Below, in pieces: positions 29,211 through 39,330 of a DNA stretch of 64,000 nt. The stretch is from assembly GCA_963575745.1 (NCBI GenBank), contig CAUYUJ010004973.1, forward strand, positions 1 through 64,000, read 5' to 3'. A model generated the notes under the pieces. It made no database searches. It saw only the letters and a list, made by a program, of their open reading frames with translations, and had not been told where the DNA came from. A program made the translations under genes and the position numbers. The stretch comes from Prorocentrum cordatum (lineage: Eukaryota > Sar > Dinophyceae > Prorocentrales > Prorocentraceae). The stretch's first letter is position 1; every line of letters begins with the position of its first letter.

Positions 29211-29480
29211 TAGAGTGGAGTAGAGCAGGCGCAGAGTAGAGTATAATAGGTGCAGAGTTCTAGGGAAGAGTAGAGCCGAGTAGAGTAGAGTGTGATACGT
29301 TTGCGGAAAGTAGAGTATGGTGGAGTAGAGTAGGGAGGTGTAGATCTGATTAGAGCAGGGAAGGATTCGACCAGAGATGAGTAGAGGGGAGGAGTAGAGC
29401 AGAAATATAATACACCAGATCTCAGTAGAGTAGGGTAAAGTAGAACCGAGTTGGAGCAAAGTGGAGTAGAATACAGTACC
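29205..29480 (+). repeat. TAGAG pentamer-rich repeat
   Basis: AGAGTAGAGTGGAGTAGAGC-type sequence, reappearing at 31085-31200. Confidence 0.75.
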
Positions 29481-29539
29481 TATACGACCACCCTTCGGGA
29501 GATAAGGAGGTTCGGGGGGGAGGGGGAACCAACGTCTCA

Positions 29540-29760
29540 TTCGATCGGTCTCACTATCGATATCACTATCGGTCTCGCTCGATCGATCTCACTCGATCGA
29601 TCCCATAATCGATCTCGCTCGGTCTATTTCATTCGATCGATCTAACAATCGATCTGACGATCGATCTCACAATCGATCTCACTATCGATCTCACAATCGA
29701 TCTCACATTTGGTCTCGCTATGGATCTTACTATCGATATCACAATCGATCTCACAATCAA
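29540..29760 (+). repeat. ATCGATCTCAC 10-12-bp repeat
   Basis: TCGATCTCACTATCGATCTC-type units, about 20 copies, grading into the CAT array. Each unit contains the palindrome ATCGAT or TCGATCGA. Confidence 0.85.
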
Positions 29761-29761
29761 C

Positions 29762-29794
29762 GTCATCATCATCGTCATCAACGTCATCAGCATC

Positions 29795-29826
<32 letters not shown>

Positions 29827-30567
29827 CAGCATCGGGACATCATCTTCACCTCATCATCATCATCAACATCATCATCATCACCAGCATCATCATCATCATC
29901 ATCATCGGGACACCATCATCGTCACCATCATCAACATCATCATCATCGGGACACCAGCATCATAATGATCGGAACACCACCATCAGCATCATCATCATCT
30001 CATCATCACCATCATGAACAACATCATCAACATCATCATCAGTGGGACACCATCATCATCAGCAACATCAGCATCACCGGGATACCATCATCCTCGTCAC
30101 CATCATCATCACCATCATCAACATCGTGACACCATCATCATCATCATCATCATCAATATCAGCATCATCAACATCAGCATCATCATCACCATCATCGGGC
30201 CACCATCATCAACATCATTACTATCACCTCATCATCACCCTCATCATCAGCATCATCATCATCATCGGGACACCATCCTCGTCATCATCAACATCATCAG
30301 CATCAACATCATCATCGTCATCGGGACACCATCATCACCATCATCATCGGGACACCATCATCATCATCATCTTCACCATCACGTCATCATCATTTCATCA
30401 TCACCAACATCATCAGGATCATCAACATCATCAGCATCATCATTATCGGGACATCATCATCAGCAGCAACATCATCATCAACATCATCATCATCATCCGG
30501 ACACCATCGTCATCACCACCATCACCATCATCATCATCATCACATCGTCAACATCATCATCATCATT

Positions 30568-30648
<81 letters not shown>

Positions 30649-30750
30649 GGGACACCGTCATCATCACCACCATCACCATCATCATCATCATCAACATCAT
30701 CGACATCATCATCACCGTCATCATCGACATCATCATCACCGTCATCATCG
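29762..30750 (+). repeat. (CAT)n array with CGGGACACC inserts, about 1 kb
   Basis: CATCATCATC broken every 40-100 bp by CGGGACACCATCATC, giving a two-level repeat. Frames of 269-307 codons across it are artefacts. Confidence 0.9.
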
Positions 30751-30773
30751 GGACACCGACGGGACACCGGCGG

Positions 30774-30911
30774 GACACCGCGCGCCACCGGACGCCGGAA
30801 GGGAATCATTTGGTCCGGCCGCGCCTCAGCCACAGCGGGACACCGGCCTGACACCGCGCGCCACCGGACGCTGGAAGGGAGTCATTTGGTCCGGCCGCGC
30901 CTCAGCCACAG
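30774..30911 (+). repeat. 75-bp tandem duplication
   Basis: CCGCGCGCCACCGGACGC, TCATTTGGTCCGGCCGCGCC, TCAGCCACAG occurs twice in succession. Confidence 0.8.
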
Positions 30912-31084
30912 GAGACTTTCTTCTCGCCCGCCCATGAAGCTTCGCCTCGCCCGCACGCACGGCACGCACGAATTCGAAACCGAAACCGATTTCCCGGTAG
31001 GGGGGCTCTCCGTTCCACTTCGATCTCACCCCCTCACCTCCGATGTTGGGGTACGGTATGGTGGAGTAGGGCCCTAAAAAGTGG

Positions 31085-31200
31085 GCCAGAGGAGAGTAGA
31101 GTAGAGTAGAGTGGAGAAGGAGTAAAGAAGAATTAGAGCAGAGTGGAGAAGAGTAGAGTGTGTCAGGGCATGGTAGAGCAAAGAAGGATAGAGCAGAGAG
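31085..31200 (+). repeat. TAGAG pentamer-rich repeat, second block
   Basis: GAGTAGAGTAGAGTGGAG and GAGAAGAGTAGAGTG; related to 29205-29480. Confidence 0.7.
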
Positions 31201-31319
31201 GAAAGAGCGCGCCCGTGGCACATTTTTTTCACTGGAATGGAGGCCTGGCTTGAAGCTCCTCCTCTTCCTACTCCTCCTCTTCCTCATCCTCTTCCTCCCC
31301 CTCCCTTGGAAAAGGGGGG

Positions 31320-31342
31320 GCTACTACTACTACTACTACTAT

Positions 31343-31433
<91 letters not shown>

Positions 31434-31475
31434 GCTACGACGGCGACGACGACGACTACTACTACTACTACTAAT
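31320..31475 (+). repeat. (TAC)n microsatellite, about 40 copies
   Basis: Almost uninterrupted CTACTACTAC, ending in GACGGCGACGACGAC and again CTACTACTAC. Poly-Tyr and poly-Leu frames are artefacts. Confidence 0.95.
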
Positions 31476-31534
31476 GATATTTCGACTACTGCTACTACGA
31501 CTACTGCTACTACGACTACTGTTGCTACTTACTC

Positions 31535-31582
31535 GTTTTCACTAAACCACGTTTCATTAAAGGGGGGTCTGTCCATCCCCGA
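31535..31582 (+). mobile_element. Family L fragment, L3
   Basis: CGTTTTCACTAAACCACGTT and AAAGGGGGGTCTGTCCATCC match the right end of L2. Confidence 0.5.
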
Positions 31583-31584
31583 TA

Positions 31585-31692
31585 TGAGAAGTGGGGGGGA
31601 AGACACAAACCCAAAACATGTGGGAAGATGTGGGGGAGCTTTGTGTTTGTGTGTGTATCTCTCTGCGTGTGTGTTCCATGGCCCCTTCATCT
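31585..31692 (+). mobile_element. Family E fragment, E4 (right part)
   Basis: AGTGGGGGGGAAGACACAAA ... TTTGTGTTTGTGTGTG ... TTCCATGGCCCCTTCA. Confidence 0.55.
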
Positions 31693-31802
31693 CCCATCTC
31701 CCGGGCGACTGGGCAAGACCGTGGGCGGCTGGGTGCTGTTTTCCACGGCCCTTCCGGTGCCCCGGCGGGTGGAGCAGGTATAGCCCTGCTGCGTGCAAGA
31801 TT

Positions 31803-31930
31803 CATATCCATATCCAGTGCCTCTTGGACTTTTTCGGAAGCGGCGCCACAAGGCCGAGGCGCACTGGATATGGATAAAGATCGAGCCTCTAGGGGGCAAA
31901 TTTGTCCATATCCAGTGCGCCTCGGGTTTC
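31803..31930. repeat. Foldback with CATATCCAGTGC arms (three arms)
   Basis: CATATCCATATCCAGTGCCT is inverted at about 31856-31878 (GAGGCGCACTGGATATGG) and occurs again directly at about 31905 (TTGTCCATATCCAGTGCGCC). Confidence 0.65.
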
Positions 31931-32057
31931 TTGGGAAGGGAGCCCGAAACTCCATACTGCAGTGGATATAGACAGAAGTATTGCCCGCACCTGCTCCCTT
32001 GAGAATCACAGGGTGGGGAGATAAAAAAAGGGGTTCGTCAGAGGAGGAAGATAAGGA

Positions 32058-32150
32058 GAGGAAAAGCACACACAGACAATGAATCGTCGACTCCCAGGAA
32101 AAGATAGGAAACTATGGGAGGTGGGGGACTCTTCAGAAAAGGGAAGTGGG
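32058..32150 (+). mobile_element. Family E fragment, E5 (left part)
   Basis: GGAAAAGCACACACAGACAA, GAATCGTCGACTCCCAGG, AACTATGGGAGGTGG. Confidence 0.55.
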
Positions 32151-32310
32151 GGCCTCTTCAGACGCAGCGAGGTAGAAGCTGCTGCGTTCAGGGTACTCCG
32201 GGTTTGCCCTCGGGTGCACCCCGCGCGCGGGTTTTCAGGGTTGGGTTGCGAGGGTTTCTTGCGGCCGCGCCCGCACTCTACTTCTGCCCTCCGCCCGTTT
32301 TCCCCTTGTC

Positions 32311-32400
32311 GGGCCTCATCGGAGGCCCTCGTCGCCACCGCTGGATTCGCCTCGAAAGTCTGGTCCGAGCGCACCCGTGGAGAGGTCCGGGGAGTATAGC
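32311..32400 (+). repeat. Family R dispersed repeat, copy 2
   Basis: CCTCGTCGCCACCGCTGGAT, GCCTCGAAAGTCTGG, GAGCGCACCC. Partner of 20125-20215. Confidence 0.5.
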
Positions 32401-32454
32401 GGCATCGGTGCCTTTTGGTTTCCCCAGTTCGGGGGGGATGGTAGGTTGATCGTC

Positions 32455-32640
32455 CCTGCAACTCGCGGGGCCCTGCCACGCGTTCGTGAATCGGGAAGCT
32501 GAAGTGGTGAGAATGCCCGAGCCCTGCCACACGTGCGCGGCTCGGGAGCAGTAAAAACAGAATGTGAGAGTCCCATGGCCCTGCCACACGTTCGTGGGGT
32601 AGGAAAGCTGGAATGGTGAGAATGCCGAATCCCTGCCACT
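32455..32640 (+). repeat. Tandem repeat of about 58 bp, three diverged copies
   Basis: CCCTGCCACACGTTCGTG, GGAAAGCTGGAATGGTGAGA and ATGCC recur at about 32470, 32522 and 32577, plus a final CCCTGCCACTCG. Confidence 0.65.
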
Positions 32641-32740
32641 CGATCTCGATAATGTTGCTACTCAACATACGCAGATAGCAACTTCGATTCGTTTTTTCCC
32701 TGGCGGCAGCGAAGATCGGCCTCGCCGCCCCTTTCTCCCG
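32640..32740 (-). repeat. Family N dispersed repeat, copy 2
   Basis: Reverse-strand reading GGCCGATCTTCGCTG, CGAATCGAAGTTGCTATC, GAGTAGCAACAT pairs with 27335-27425. Confidence 0.55.
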
Positions 32741-32956
32741 ACAAATTCTGTCTTGGCCTGGGTTAATCAATTTTCAGGTATTAAGGGGGGGGGGGGCCCT
32801 CTATTATCCGGGGTGCGCGGTTATCGGAGGTCTTCCAGGCAAAACAAGGAACCTCACCCACAACTAAGTGGATTTTTCGGGAGGGCCCTTCGGGCGAAAA
32901 CCCACCGACCTCGACATGATCACGTTGGCTGTGGTTGTGGTCGATTTGGCCGTCTT

Positions 32957-33090
32957 GGGACGCCGCATCGAGCACACCTGGAGCGGCGATCGACGCCCTT
33001 GGCGGCGCCTCTGGCGCTGGCGCGCTTCCCGCGCCAGGGAGGGTGTCCAGCGGCGATCCACGGAACTCGCGCGGAGCTCCGAAGGTTTAT
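32957..33090. mobile_element. Family G foldback element, G8
   Basis: GAGCGGCGATCGACGCC, GGCGCGCTTCCCGCGCC hairpin centre, then CGGCGATCCACGGA, CGCGCGGAGCTCCGA and a TTTATGCTGTGGGG end. Confidence 0.55.
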
Positions 33091-33114
33091 GCTGTGGGGA
33101 AAACACACAGGGAA

Positions 33115-33390
33115 AAAACATACAAAAAACACACACGTGGGAAAAACACACACACACACACACAGTGGGTGTGTGTGTGCTGTTTGTTCCCACAGTGTGT
33201 TTTTGTGTGTGTGTGTGTTGTTTGTATGTGTTGTTTGCGTTTTTGTTTCCCAACCTTGTGTTTGTTTGTTTTTTGTGTGTCTGTGTGTCTGTGTGTGTGT
33301 CTGTGTGTCTGTGTGTGTGTGTCTGTGTGTGTGTGAATGTGTGTGTGTGTGTTTCCACAGTGTGTGTGTGTGTGTGTGTGTGTGTTCCCA
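33115..33390 (+). repeat. (GT)n-rich repeat
   Basis: ACACACAC at the left arm (33125-33165) and GTGTGTGTCTGTGTG to the right, the two halves being complementary. Confidence 0.85.
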
Positions 33391-33561
33391 CTGGTGGTCT
33401 CTCTTGCCCTAGTTCTGCTCGTCTGCGCAGGGTAGCTGGTGCTATGCGGCAGGCTCGCGGCGCGCAGACGCGGCGCTTCGACCCCAGCGCGGGCGCTCTC
33501 GAGGTCGGACGCCGCCAGCGGCCCCGAGGCGGCCGCTGTTAGGGGGCCACGTGCTGCTGGA

Positions 33562-33756
33562 GTCGGGGGCGGAGAAGAGGGGGGTGATGACTAGGGGGGG
33601 GTGGATATCATGGCGTTGGCCATGCTATTTCCTCAGATCTCATGGCGCCTCCTCTTATTTCACTGCATCCCCGGCCCCCCCGCTGGGCCGCGCACATGCC
33701 GCCGGTCATGATTTGCCCCCCCCCTCTTGGACACCCCCCTCTTGGCCGCTCCCGAC
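33562..33756 (+). mobile_element. Family J miniature element, J2
   Basis: GTCGGGGGCGGAGAAGAGGG at the left, CCCTCTTGGCCGCTCCCGAC at the right; 195 bp. Confidence 0.75.
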
Positions 33757-33823
33757 GGAGCGCCCCGGTCGTTCTCGAGGGTGAGCGTTCCACGCGGCGT
33801 CTGAAGCAGGTCGCCAGTGTTAG

Positions 33824-33968
33824 GTCGGGCGTGTCCCCCTGCAGGCGGATGCTGGGCGGAAGATAGGACACAGTCGAGACATTTTCCAGCACAGTCAGGA
33901 AGGGGATCGTCCCCACGTTATGCTTTGACGGTTCTTGAGTTTTCCTCCTGCAGAGGGACAGGCCCGAC
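33824..33968. mobile_element. Family C foldback element, C4
   Basis: GTCGGGCGTGTCCCCCTGCA at the left and TGCAGAGGGACAGGCCCGAC at the right. Confidence 0.75.
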
Positions 33969-34204
33969 TTGACGCCAGCGCACGGGCCTGCCGCAGGAAG
34001 CCAGCGGCAAGTCCCTTTGCCCAGGCGTCGCCTGGAGGGGCTGTCTCACACGCGCGCATGCGCCGCGCCCCGGGCCCGCGCCGCGCAAATCGGCTCCCCC
34101 GGCCGCGCTGCAGCAGTGGTGGGCGCGGGCCCAGAGTCCCCTGAGTTGAGCGGTCTGTTCCCTGAGCGTCACCGCGGCTACTCGCTGGAGATGCCGAAAA
34201 GTAG
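33969..34204. other. GC-rich spacer between C4 and C5
   Basis: No gene or repeat recognised. Short open frames exist on both strands without recognisable motifs. Confidence 0.4.
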
Positions 34205-34437
34205 GTCGGGCTTGTCCCTCTCCAGGAGGAGTGTTCAAGAATAGTCCAAGAGCAGCCTGGGGACGATTTGTTTTGACTACTCCTGAATCAGTGTCAGCAT
34301 TTTGACTATATGTGATTATTTTTTGACTAGTTCTGACTATTTCTAACTCTTTGTTGACCTGAATCTTGATATTTTCGACTATTTCTGACTACTTTAACGT
34401 TTCGCCCAAGACCCGCCTGCAGGAGGACATGCCCGAC
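34205..34437. mobile_element. Family C foldback element, C5 (long variant)
   Basis: GTCGGGCTTGTCCCTCTCCA at the left, TGCAGGAGGACATGCCCGAC at the right. The interior repeats TTTTGACTA and TTCTGACTA words. Confidence 0.75.
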
Positions 34438-34479
34438 CCAAGCCGCCGAAGGAGCGACAAACGTACGTCAACACATGCC

Positions 34480-34555
34480 TGGGGCGGCGCCGGAGGCGCC
34501 CGCCCGCCGGGCGGGGTGCCAGTGCCGAGGCGAGAAGTCCGGGCGGATCTCCTCC
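34480..34555. mobile_element. Family G fragment, G9, ending in a CCT tract
   Basis: GGGGCGGCGCCGGAGGCGCC centre and GAGAAGTCCGGGCGGATCT right arm, then CCTCCTCC begins. Confidence 0.5.
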
Positions 34556-34680
34556 TCCTCCCCCCCTCCTCCTCCTCCCCCTCCTCCTCCCCCTCCTCCT
34601 CATCCTCCCCCTCCTCCTCCTCCTCCTCCTCCTCCTCCTCCTCCTCCTCCTCTTCCTCCTCCTCCTCCCCCTCCTCCTCG
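34553..34680 (-). repeat. (TCC)n tract
   Basis: CTCCTCCTCC with CCCC interruptions, about 128 bp. Confidence 0.9.
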
Positions 34681-34860
34681 GTGCGGCGAAGAGTGCCGCG
34701 GACTCGTGGCGCACGGTCGGTGCTCCAGGCGCGCGGCCCCGCTCGAGCAGCGCAGGAGCGGGAGGGGCCCCGGCAGAGGGGCACGCGGTGGCGTCGGTGC
34801 CGTGCCCTGCCGTGGGGATCGGGCTTCCGTGAGCCGGATCTCGGTGCAGCTCCCGAGTCC

Positions 34861-35097
34861 TCGAGCAGTGGCGAGGCGTCCTGGCTCGCCTACAGCCCCA
34901 CCAGACAAAATGTTCTAAGAACCTCTCGTGGTTTCCACGAGCTGTTCTCAGAGCATGTCTGGCGGAGTCTGTCTTGTTTTAGCACATCGGGCTTGTGTTC
35001 TAAGAACATTGCTTTTGTTATTCGAACATTTGGGGGGTTCTAAGAACATCTTGTGGTATGGCTATAGGAATGCCGGGACGGTCGGTCCCTGTTCAAG
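34861..35097 (+). mobile_element. Family D miniature element, D3
   Basis: TCGAGCAGTGGCGAGGCGTC, GTTCTAAGAACATTGC, GGACGGTCGGTCCCTGTTCA. Confidence 0.7.
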
Positions 35098-35371
35098 ATT
35101 CCGGGAGGCCACGATAGGTCACCACGATAGGTCACCTGGACGTCGACGCTTCAGCACACCGAAGCCATCCAGTTCAGCAGCTCCGACTGCCTCAATGACG
35201 GGGCCAAAAAATATACACCACCACCTCCCCAACCCCTCCCTCGCCCAGGGAAGAAAGAGGGAGGGAGGAAAGTAGAGGAGGGAGGGGGACTGGAGGTGGT
35301 GGTGGTGTGTATTCTTGGGGCCCGCATCAATGGCCATGGTGATACCAGGTTTCGCAGGACAGAGAAAGGTC
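35098..35371. other. Spacer with an imperfect inverted repeat
   Basis: GGGGCCAAAAAATATACACC near 35200 and GGTGTGTATTCTTGGGGCCC near 35300 are inverted around CTCCCTCGCC/GGGAGGGAG arms; possibly one more foldback (about 35200-35325). No gene. Confidence 0.45.
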
Positions 35372-35530
35372 AGTTTCGGAGGGAGGTTCCCGCGGATGCT
35401 TGGGTCGGCGCTGGACCCCCCTCCCCGCACCCTTGGCGGAGCCTCCGGCACCGCCCCCGGCGCGCGGAAGGGGAGTAGGGAGGAGTAGACAGCGCCGATC
35501 CAAGGAGTCCGCGCGGACGTCCCAGAGGTT
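35372..35530. mobile_element. Family G foldback element, G10
   Basis: GGAGGGAGGTTCCCGCGGAT and GCTTGGGTCGGCGCTGG against CGCCGATCCAAGGAGTC and CGCGCGGACGTCCC. Confidence 0.6.
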
Positions 35531-35923
35531 TTGTTCGAGGAAAGGTCAGACTCGAGTAAGCCGGAGCTCGGGTTTGCCGACGTTTTTTGACGAGCGCGTC
35601 CTGGATTTTCACGGCCCGGTTTTCGTGGGATCTTTGCAGCGGGAGTTCGCGTCAGATTTCAGATTGGGCCTCGTCATCATTTGCATGATGGCCCCGTCGG
35701 GCCAACCCGAGTCCCCCGTACCCGAGTCTTACGCCTCTCCGATATGTGCTCATCCCGTGTGCTGCTTCGCTCACATCGTTGGACTGAAGGGACTCTGGGG
35801 CCCGCGGGGCTGTCTCACTGCAGTCTGGCCGCCTCTCGGGCGTCCCCTGCGATCGGCCCCGACTGCAGGAGGGCTGCCCCTCGCAGAGGAGAACGCACTG
35901 CACAAGCCTGCACTTTGGGTCAA
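35531..35923. other. No recognised feature
   Basis: GC-rich sequence with overlapping short frames on both strands and no motif I recognise. Confidence 0.4.
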
Positions 35924-36002
35924 GCCGGGCATGTGCCTCTGCAGCAGGCATGTCCCAAACCAGTAAAAAAAATAGTCTGGGGACGACTCCTGGAATCTGT
36001 TT
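35924..36002. mobile_element. Family C fragment, C8
   Basis: GCCGGGCATGTGCCTCTGCA then AATAGTCTGGGGACGACTCC matches the left half of C5 and C9. Confidence 0.5.
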
Positions 36003-36030
36003 GCACTTTTGGGGTTCATTCTTGTCTGAC

Positions 36031-36211
36031 TACAGTCGGGGCCCTAAAGAAGGAACCCTTTTCGTTGGGGAGGGGCTCCGCGTTCCTTGAAGTGTTTCAC
36101 AGCTTGCCTCAGGCTTTCCTTATGTTTTCGACAAGAAATCGAAGGTTAACTTATGGAAAAAAGGGGCCTCCTTCCTTATTAAGGGCTCCTTAGGTCAACG
36201 CCCCGACTGTA
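36031..36211 (+). mobile_element. Family B miniature element, B2 (181 bp)
   Basis: TACAGTCGGGGCC at the left, AACGCCCCGACTGTA at the right. Interior GAAGAAGGAACCC-like start and CGAAGGTTAACTTATGG. Same length as B1. Confidence 0.85.
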
Positions 36212-36256
36212 TGTTCTGGCCCTCGTCCAACAAGCCCGCCCGCAGGTGGACGCGGC

Positions 36257-36560
36257 GCCCGACGCGAAACTTTTGGGAGGTCTCCGCGCGGCCTTCGTGG
36301 ATCGGCGCGGGCCCCGCCCCGCCCCCCCCCATCCTGTGTGCGCGGAGGGCGCGGGGGGGCTTCCGGCGCCGATCTCCTCCTCCTCCTCCTCCTCCTCATC
36401 CTCCTCCTCCTCCTCCTCCTCCTGGTCCTCCTCCTCTTCCTCCTGGTCATCCTGGTCCTCCTGGTCCTCCTCCTCCTCCTCCTCCTCCTCCTCCTCCTCC
36501 TCCTCCTCCTCCTCCTCCTCCTCCTCCCGAGGCCTCCGGGCGGACCTCGGGGCGTCCGTG
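36257..36560. mobile_element. Family G element, G11, with an expanded CCT tract in its right arm
   Basis: Left arm GGAGGTCTCCGCGCGG and GTGGATCGGCGCGGGC; the right arm is split: CCGGCGCCGATCT, then (CCT)n at 36375-36525, then GGCCTCCGGGCGGACCTC. Confidence 0.6.
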
Positions 36561-36581
36561 CGTCTCAGAGGGGCCCCCAAG

Positions 36582-36729
36582 CCTGACCTTCCAGGAGGGC
36601 TAAGACATAGCACGCGGCTCGAAGGCCTATCCCAGAGCTATTCCACGTCTTGGTGTTAGGCTGTTTCGTTTCGTTTTTGTATGTTTTTAGGCCTCCCGTG
36701 CTAAACCATAGCTCTCTGGAAGGTCAGGG
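36582..36729. mobile_element. Family I miniature element, I1
   Basis: CCTGACCTTCCAGGAGGGCT at the left, AGCTCTCTGGAAGGTCAGGG at the right. GCCTATCCCAGAGCTATTCC inside recurs in I3 (63610). Confidence 0.7.
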
Positions 36730-37093
36730 CAAGCGGGGGTGGTGACCGCACCGCGCGGCGAGTCGGTGGGGGTGCGGGGTCACCGCACGGTTCGGGGACT
36801 CGGGCCGTCCTCCGGGGACGTCTCGGGCGACGGGGGCCTCCAGGGTCCCAGGACCGTGCGGTGATGGGCCGTGCGGTGAGGTCTTGGGGGATTTCGAGGT
36901 CACCGCACGGTCTGTCACCGCACCGTTGCGGGACTCCAACAGTCTTGTGCCGTTGTGCTCTCCTCCTTGGGCGGCGAGCCCAGTGGGGAAGCGTGGGGGG
37001 CAGGCCTCCTCGGAAGGCGGCGGGGGGCTCCTCGGAAGCCCCCCTCTGGCCTCCTGGGAGGCCGTCGGTGTCTTCGGAGAGAAGGCCCACAGA
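36730..37093. repeat. GGTGACCGCACCG-type local repeats, no gene
   Basis: Several CACCGCACGGT / ACCGTGCGGTGA words in both orientations (36745-36925) can form hairpins. A K-like fragment (CTCCTCGGAAGGCGGCGGGG) lies at 36995-37030. Confidence 0.45.
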
Positions 37094-37327
37094 CTCAAGC
37101 AGTGGCGAAGCGTCCCGGCTCGCGTATAGCCCCACCAAACAATGTTGTAAGAGCCTTTTGTGGTCTCCACGAGATGTTCTTAGAACATTTCTGTTTGAGG
37201 CTGTATTGCTTTGCCACATCGGGCTCCTGTTCTAAGAACACTGTCTTTGATATCAGAACATTTTGGGGCTCTAAGAACACTTCGTGGTAGGACTATGGGC
37301 ATGCCGGGGCGGCCCGTCCCTGCTCAA
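37094..37327 (+). mobile_element. Family D miniature element, D4
   Basis: TCAAGCAGTGGCGAAGCGTC at the left and CGGCCCGTCCCTGCTCAA at the right. AATGTTCTTAGAACATTTCT inside. Confidence 0.75.
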
Positions 37328-37510
37328 TATAGACAGCTTCACGCCAGGGCCGGAAGGCCCTCCGAGGAGCCTCCCGCCCCCTTCGGACCTCCCCCCCCCG
37401 GGGGGGCTCGCCGCCGATACCCCCCCGGGTGCGACCCGTGTGCTCGCGCGCCCCGGGCCTCGGGCGGGCCCCTCCCCGGGGCGGCGCGGGGCCAGGCACG
37501 AGTCTAATCT

Positions 37511-37548
37511 CGGGCCGGGCGAAAGGGGAGGGATAGGGAATCGGGGAT
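37511..37548 (+). mobile_element. Family F fragment, F4 (left end)
   Basis: CTCGGGCCGGGCGAAAGGGG followed by AGGGATAGGG, then a TCC tract instead of the F interior. Confidence 0.45.
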
Positions 37549-37665
37549 CCTCCTCCTCCTCCTCCTCCTCCGCCTCCTCCCCTCCTTCGCCTCCTCCTCC
37601 CCTCCTCCTCCTCCGCTTCCTCCTCCTCCTCCTCCTCCTCCTCCTCCTCCTCCTCCTCCTCTTTT
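37545..37665 (-). repeat. (TCC)n tract
   Basis: CCTCCTCCTCC with CGCCTCC interruptions, about 120 bp. Confidence 0.9.
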
Positions 37666-37769
37666 TCATGGCGCCAACATCGCAGAGCGGATTTCGCCTG
37701 GAAAAGGACAGGGTGGGCCCGGAGTGTCCTGGAGAATGTCGTTCCGGTCGGGGCTCAGGAGACGGGGGT

Positions 37770-37850
37770 CAATGCAAACGGGGGTCAGCCAGGGCATTGG
37801 ATCTTGCAGGATCCTGCGAAGACCCCCTCTGGCTGACCCGGGTCACAGCG
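37770..37850. mobile_element. Family O fragment, O2
   Basis: GGGGGTCAGCCAGGGCATTG, GATCTTGCAGGATCCTGCG, CCCCTCTGGCTGACCC. Confidence 0.5.
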
Positions 37851-37976
37851 AGCCGCTCGTGGCCGCGAGGCGGCCGAGCGCATATTGGCAGACCCGTGTT
37901 TGCGAAGACCTGCATTGCAGTTTTTTGTTCCTGCATTGCAGTTGTTTGGTCTCCTGCTGACCAGGGTCTGGATTGA

Positions 37977-38165
37977 CCCGGGTGAGAAGATCCCCGAGGG
38001 AAAGGGGGGGGGGTACGAAATCTGCTGCGTGCAGCTGGTTTCGGCCCCGCCGCCAGGCCGATACATGGCGCCTTCCGGCGCCGGGAGGCGCCGGGAAGAT
38101 CAGCTACACGTCGGCTGGTTCTCAAATCTCCCCCTTTTGCCATCCCCCCCTCTCGCCCAGCCCGG
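37977..38165 (+). mobile_element. Family F miniature element, F5 (diverged ends)
   Basis: GTACGAAATCTGCTGCGTGC, AGCTGGTTTCGGCCCC, GGCGCCGGGAGGCGCCGGG, GGCTGGTTCTCAAATC and CCCCCCTCTCGCCCAGCCCG. Confidence 0.65.
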
Positions 38166-38218
38166 TCATCCAAGCTTCCCCGAGCGCATTCCGCTGCTCG
38201 CAAAGTGCCCACTCGCAG

Positions 38219-38320
38219 ACGTCAGAGCGACCCACGGTTCGCCTGGACGCGGCGGGCCCACGGCGGATCCACGCCCTCTGCGAGCAGTTACGTTGCGAGT
38301 CGTGGAACGCGGTCGTCTAA
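38219..38320 (+). CDS. Possible terminal exon, unrecognised
   Basis: After a plausible acceptor (CAAAGTGCCCACTCGCAG) the frame reads TSERPTVRLDAAGPRRIHA then LCEQLRCESWNAVV and stops at TAA. Composition is protein-like but there is no family match or upstream exon. Confidence 0.25.
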   Translation, partial: TSERPTVRLDAAGPRRIHALCEQLRCESWNAVV

Positions 38321-38428
38321 AGCTACCCCTCGGCCGTTGGGGCCACCCCGCGGCTGCGGCGCCTGCAACACGCAGACGCGCCAGCGCGAGGAGGGAGGGA
38401 CGGGAGGGACGGGAGGGGCTGCCTTCAT

Positions 38429-38485
38429 GTCGGGCCTGTCCCTCTACAGGAGGGTGATTCCAAAAATAGTATAAAAAAGTATTCA
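38429..38485. mobile_element. Family C fragment, C7 (left end)
   Basis: GTCGGGCCTGTCCCTCTACA, GGAGGGTGATTCCAAAAATA; no right end found. Confidence 0.5.
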
Positions 38486-38639
38486 AGGCCTGAGTGTAGG
38501 AGCAGCGCAATTCCGACGTGTATTCTGCATTGGGGCGGGTCGTGACCCGGACCTCGTCTTCATCCGTACGGTAGGGAGGAGGAAGAGGAGGAGGGATAAA
38601 ATGAGGATGAGGAGGAGAAGGCTTCTCGGAGCTTCCTGC

Positions 38640-38990
38640 AGATCCCCTGGGAGCTCCCTGAAATCTTCTTGTGGGCATTTTGGGGGCCTCATGGGGCCTT
38701 TTGGTCCTTTTTGGGGGACTATGGAGGTCGCCTTGGGTGCCCCACTAGGCCGCGTTGGTGCTCTCTTGGGCCTCCTCGGGCTCTCCAGAAATGCCTCTTG
38801 GAAGTCTCTCGGGCGTCTTGGGGGCCTCTTGGGCCGTCTTGAGGCCCTCTTGGGCTATCTTGAGCCGTCTTGAAGCTCTCCGCGGAGGCTCTTGAGCTGT
38901 CTTGGGCCATATTTAGCCGTTTTGTTTGCGTCTTGGTTGTCTTGCAAGCCATCTTGGAGGCCATCTTGGCCGTTTGGAGGCCGAAAAGAG
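38640..38990 (+). repeat. Family P decamer-like repeat, P2
   Basis: CTTGGGGGCCTCTTGGGCCG, TCTTGAGCCGTCTTG words, ending GGAGGCCGAAAAGAGC as in P1 and P5. Confidence 0.6.
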
Positions 38991-39330
38991 CGCCGGTGGG
39001 CAACTTCAGAGGGGAATGTTTTTCCGCCGCGCGCGATGCAGGGGGGTGAGTCGGCCCTAGAACATATAAAAAGCACTCCCAGATTTACCACAGAAGCGTT
39101 CTAATACGCCCATTCCGCGCGGGCACGATGGCGGATATGGCCGTGCAGGTTATAACGAGGTGCCTGGCGAGACCCCGCTTCGAAAATTGACCGCTCCATC
39201 TGCGTATCTCTTGCAACAGTTCTGCACGTCTGGTAGTTCTGCACAATTCTGCACCAGAAGTTCTCGAGCGATAGCCCCACATTGAAAAGGAGCCGTCCTC
39301 CATCTATGCAGCATGTGTTCAAGTTTCTGG
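38991..39330. other. No recognised feature
   Basis: Unique-looking sequence with short frames on both strands. No motif recognised. Confidence 0.4.

Noticed and set aside
29709-30937. Histidine- and serine-rich proteins of about 270-307 codons
   Set aside because: They are translations of the CAT array with CGGGACACC inserts.
33115-33390. Hairpin between the CA-rich and GT-rich halves as a functional element
   Set aside because: Complementarity of CA and GT microsatellites is expected by composition alone.
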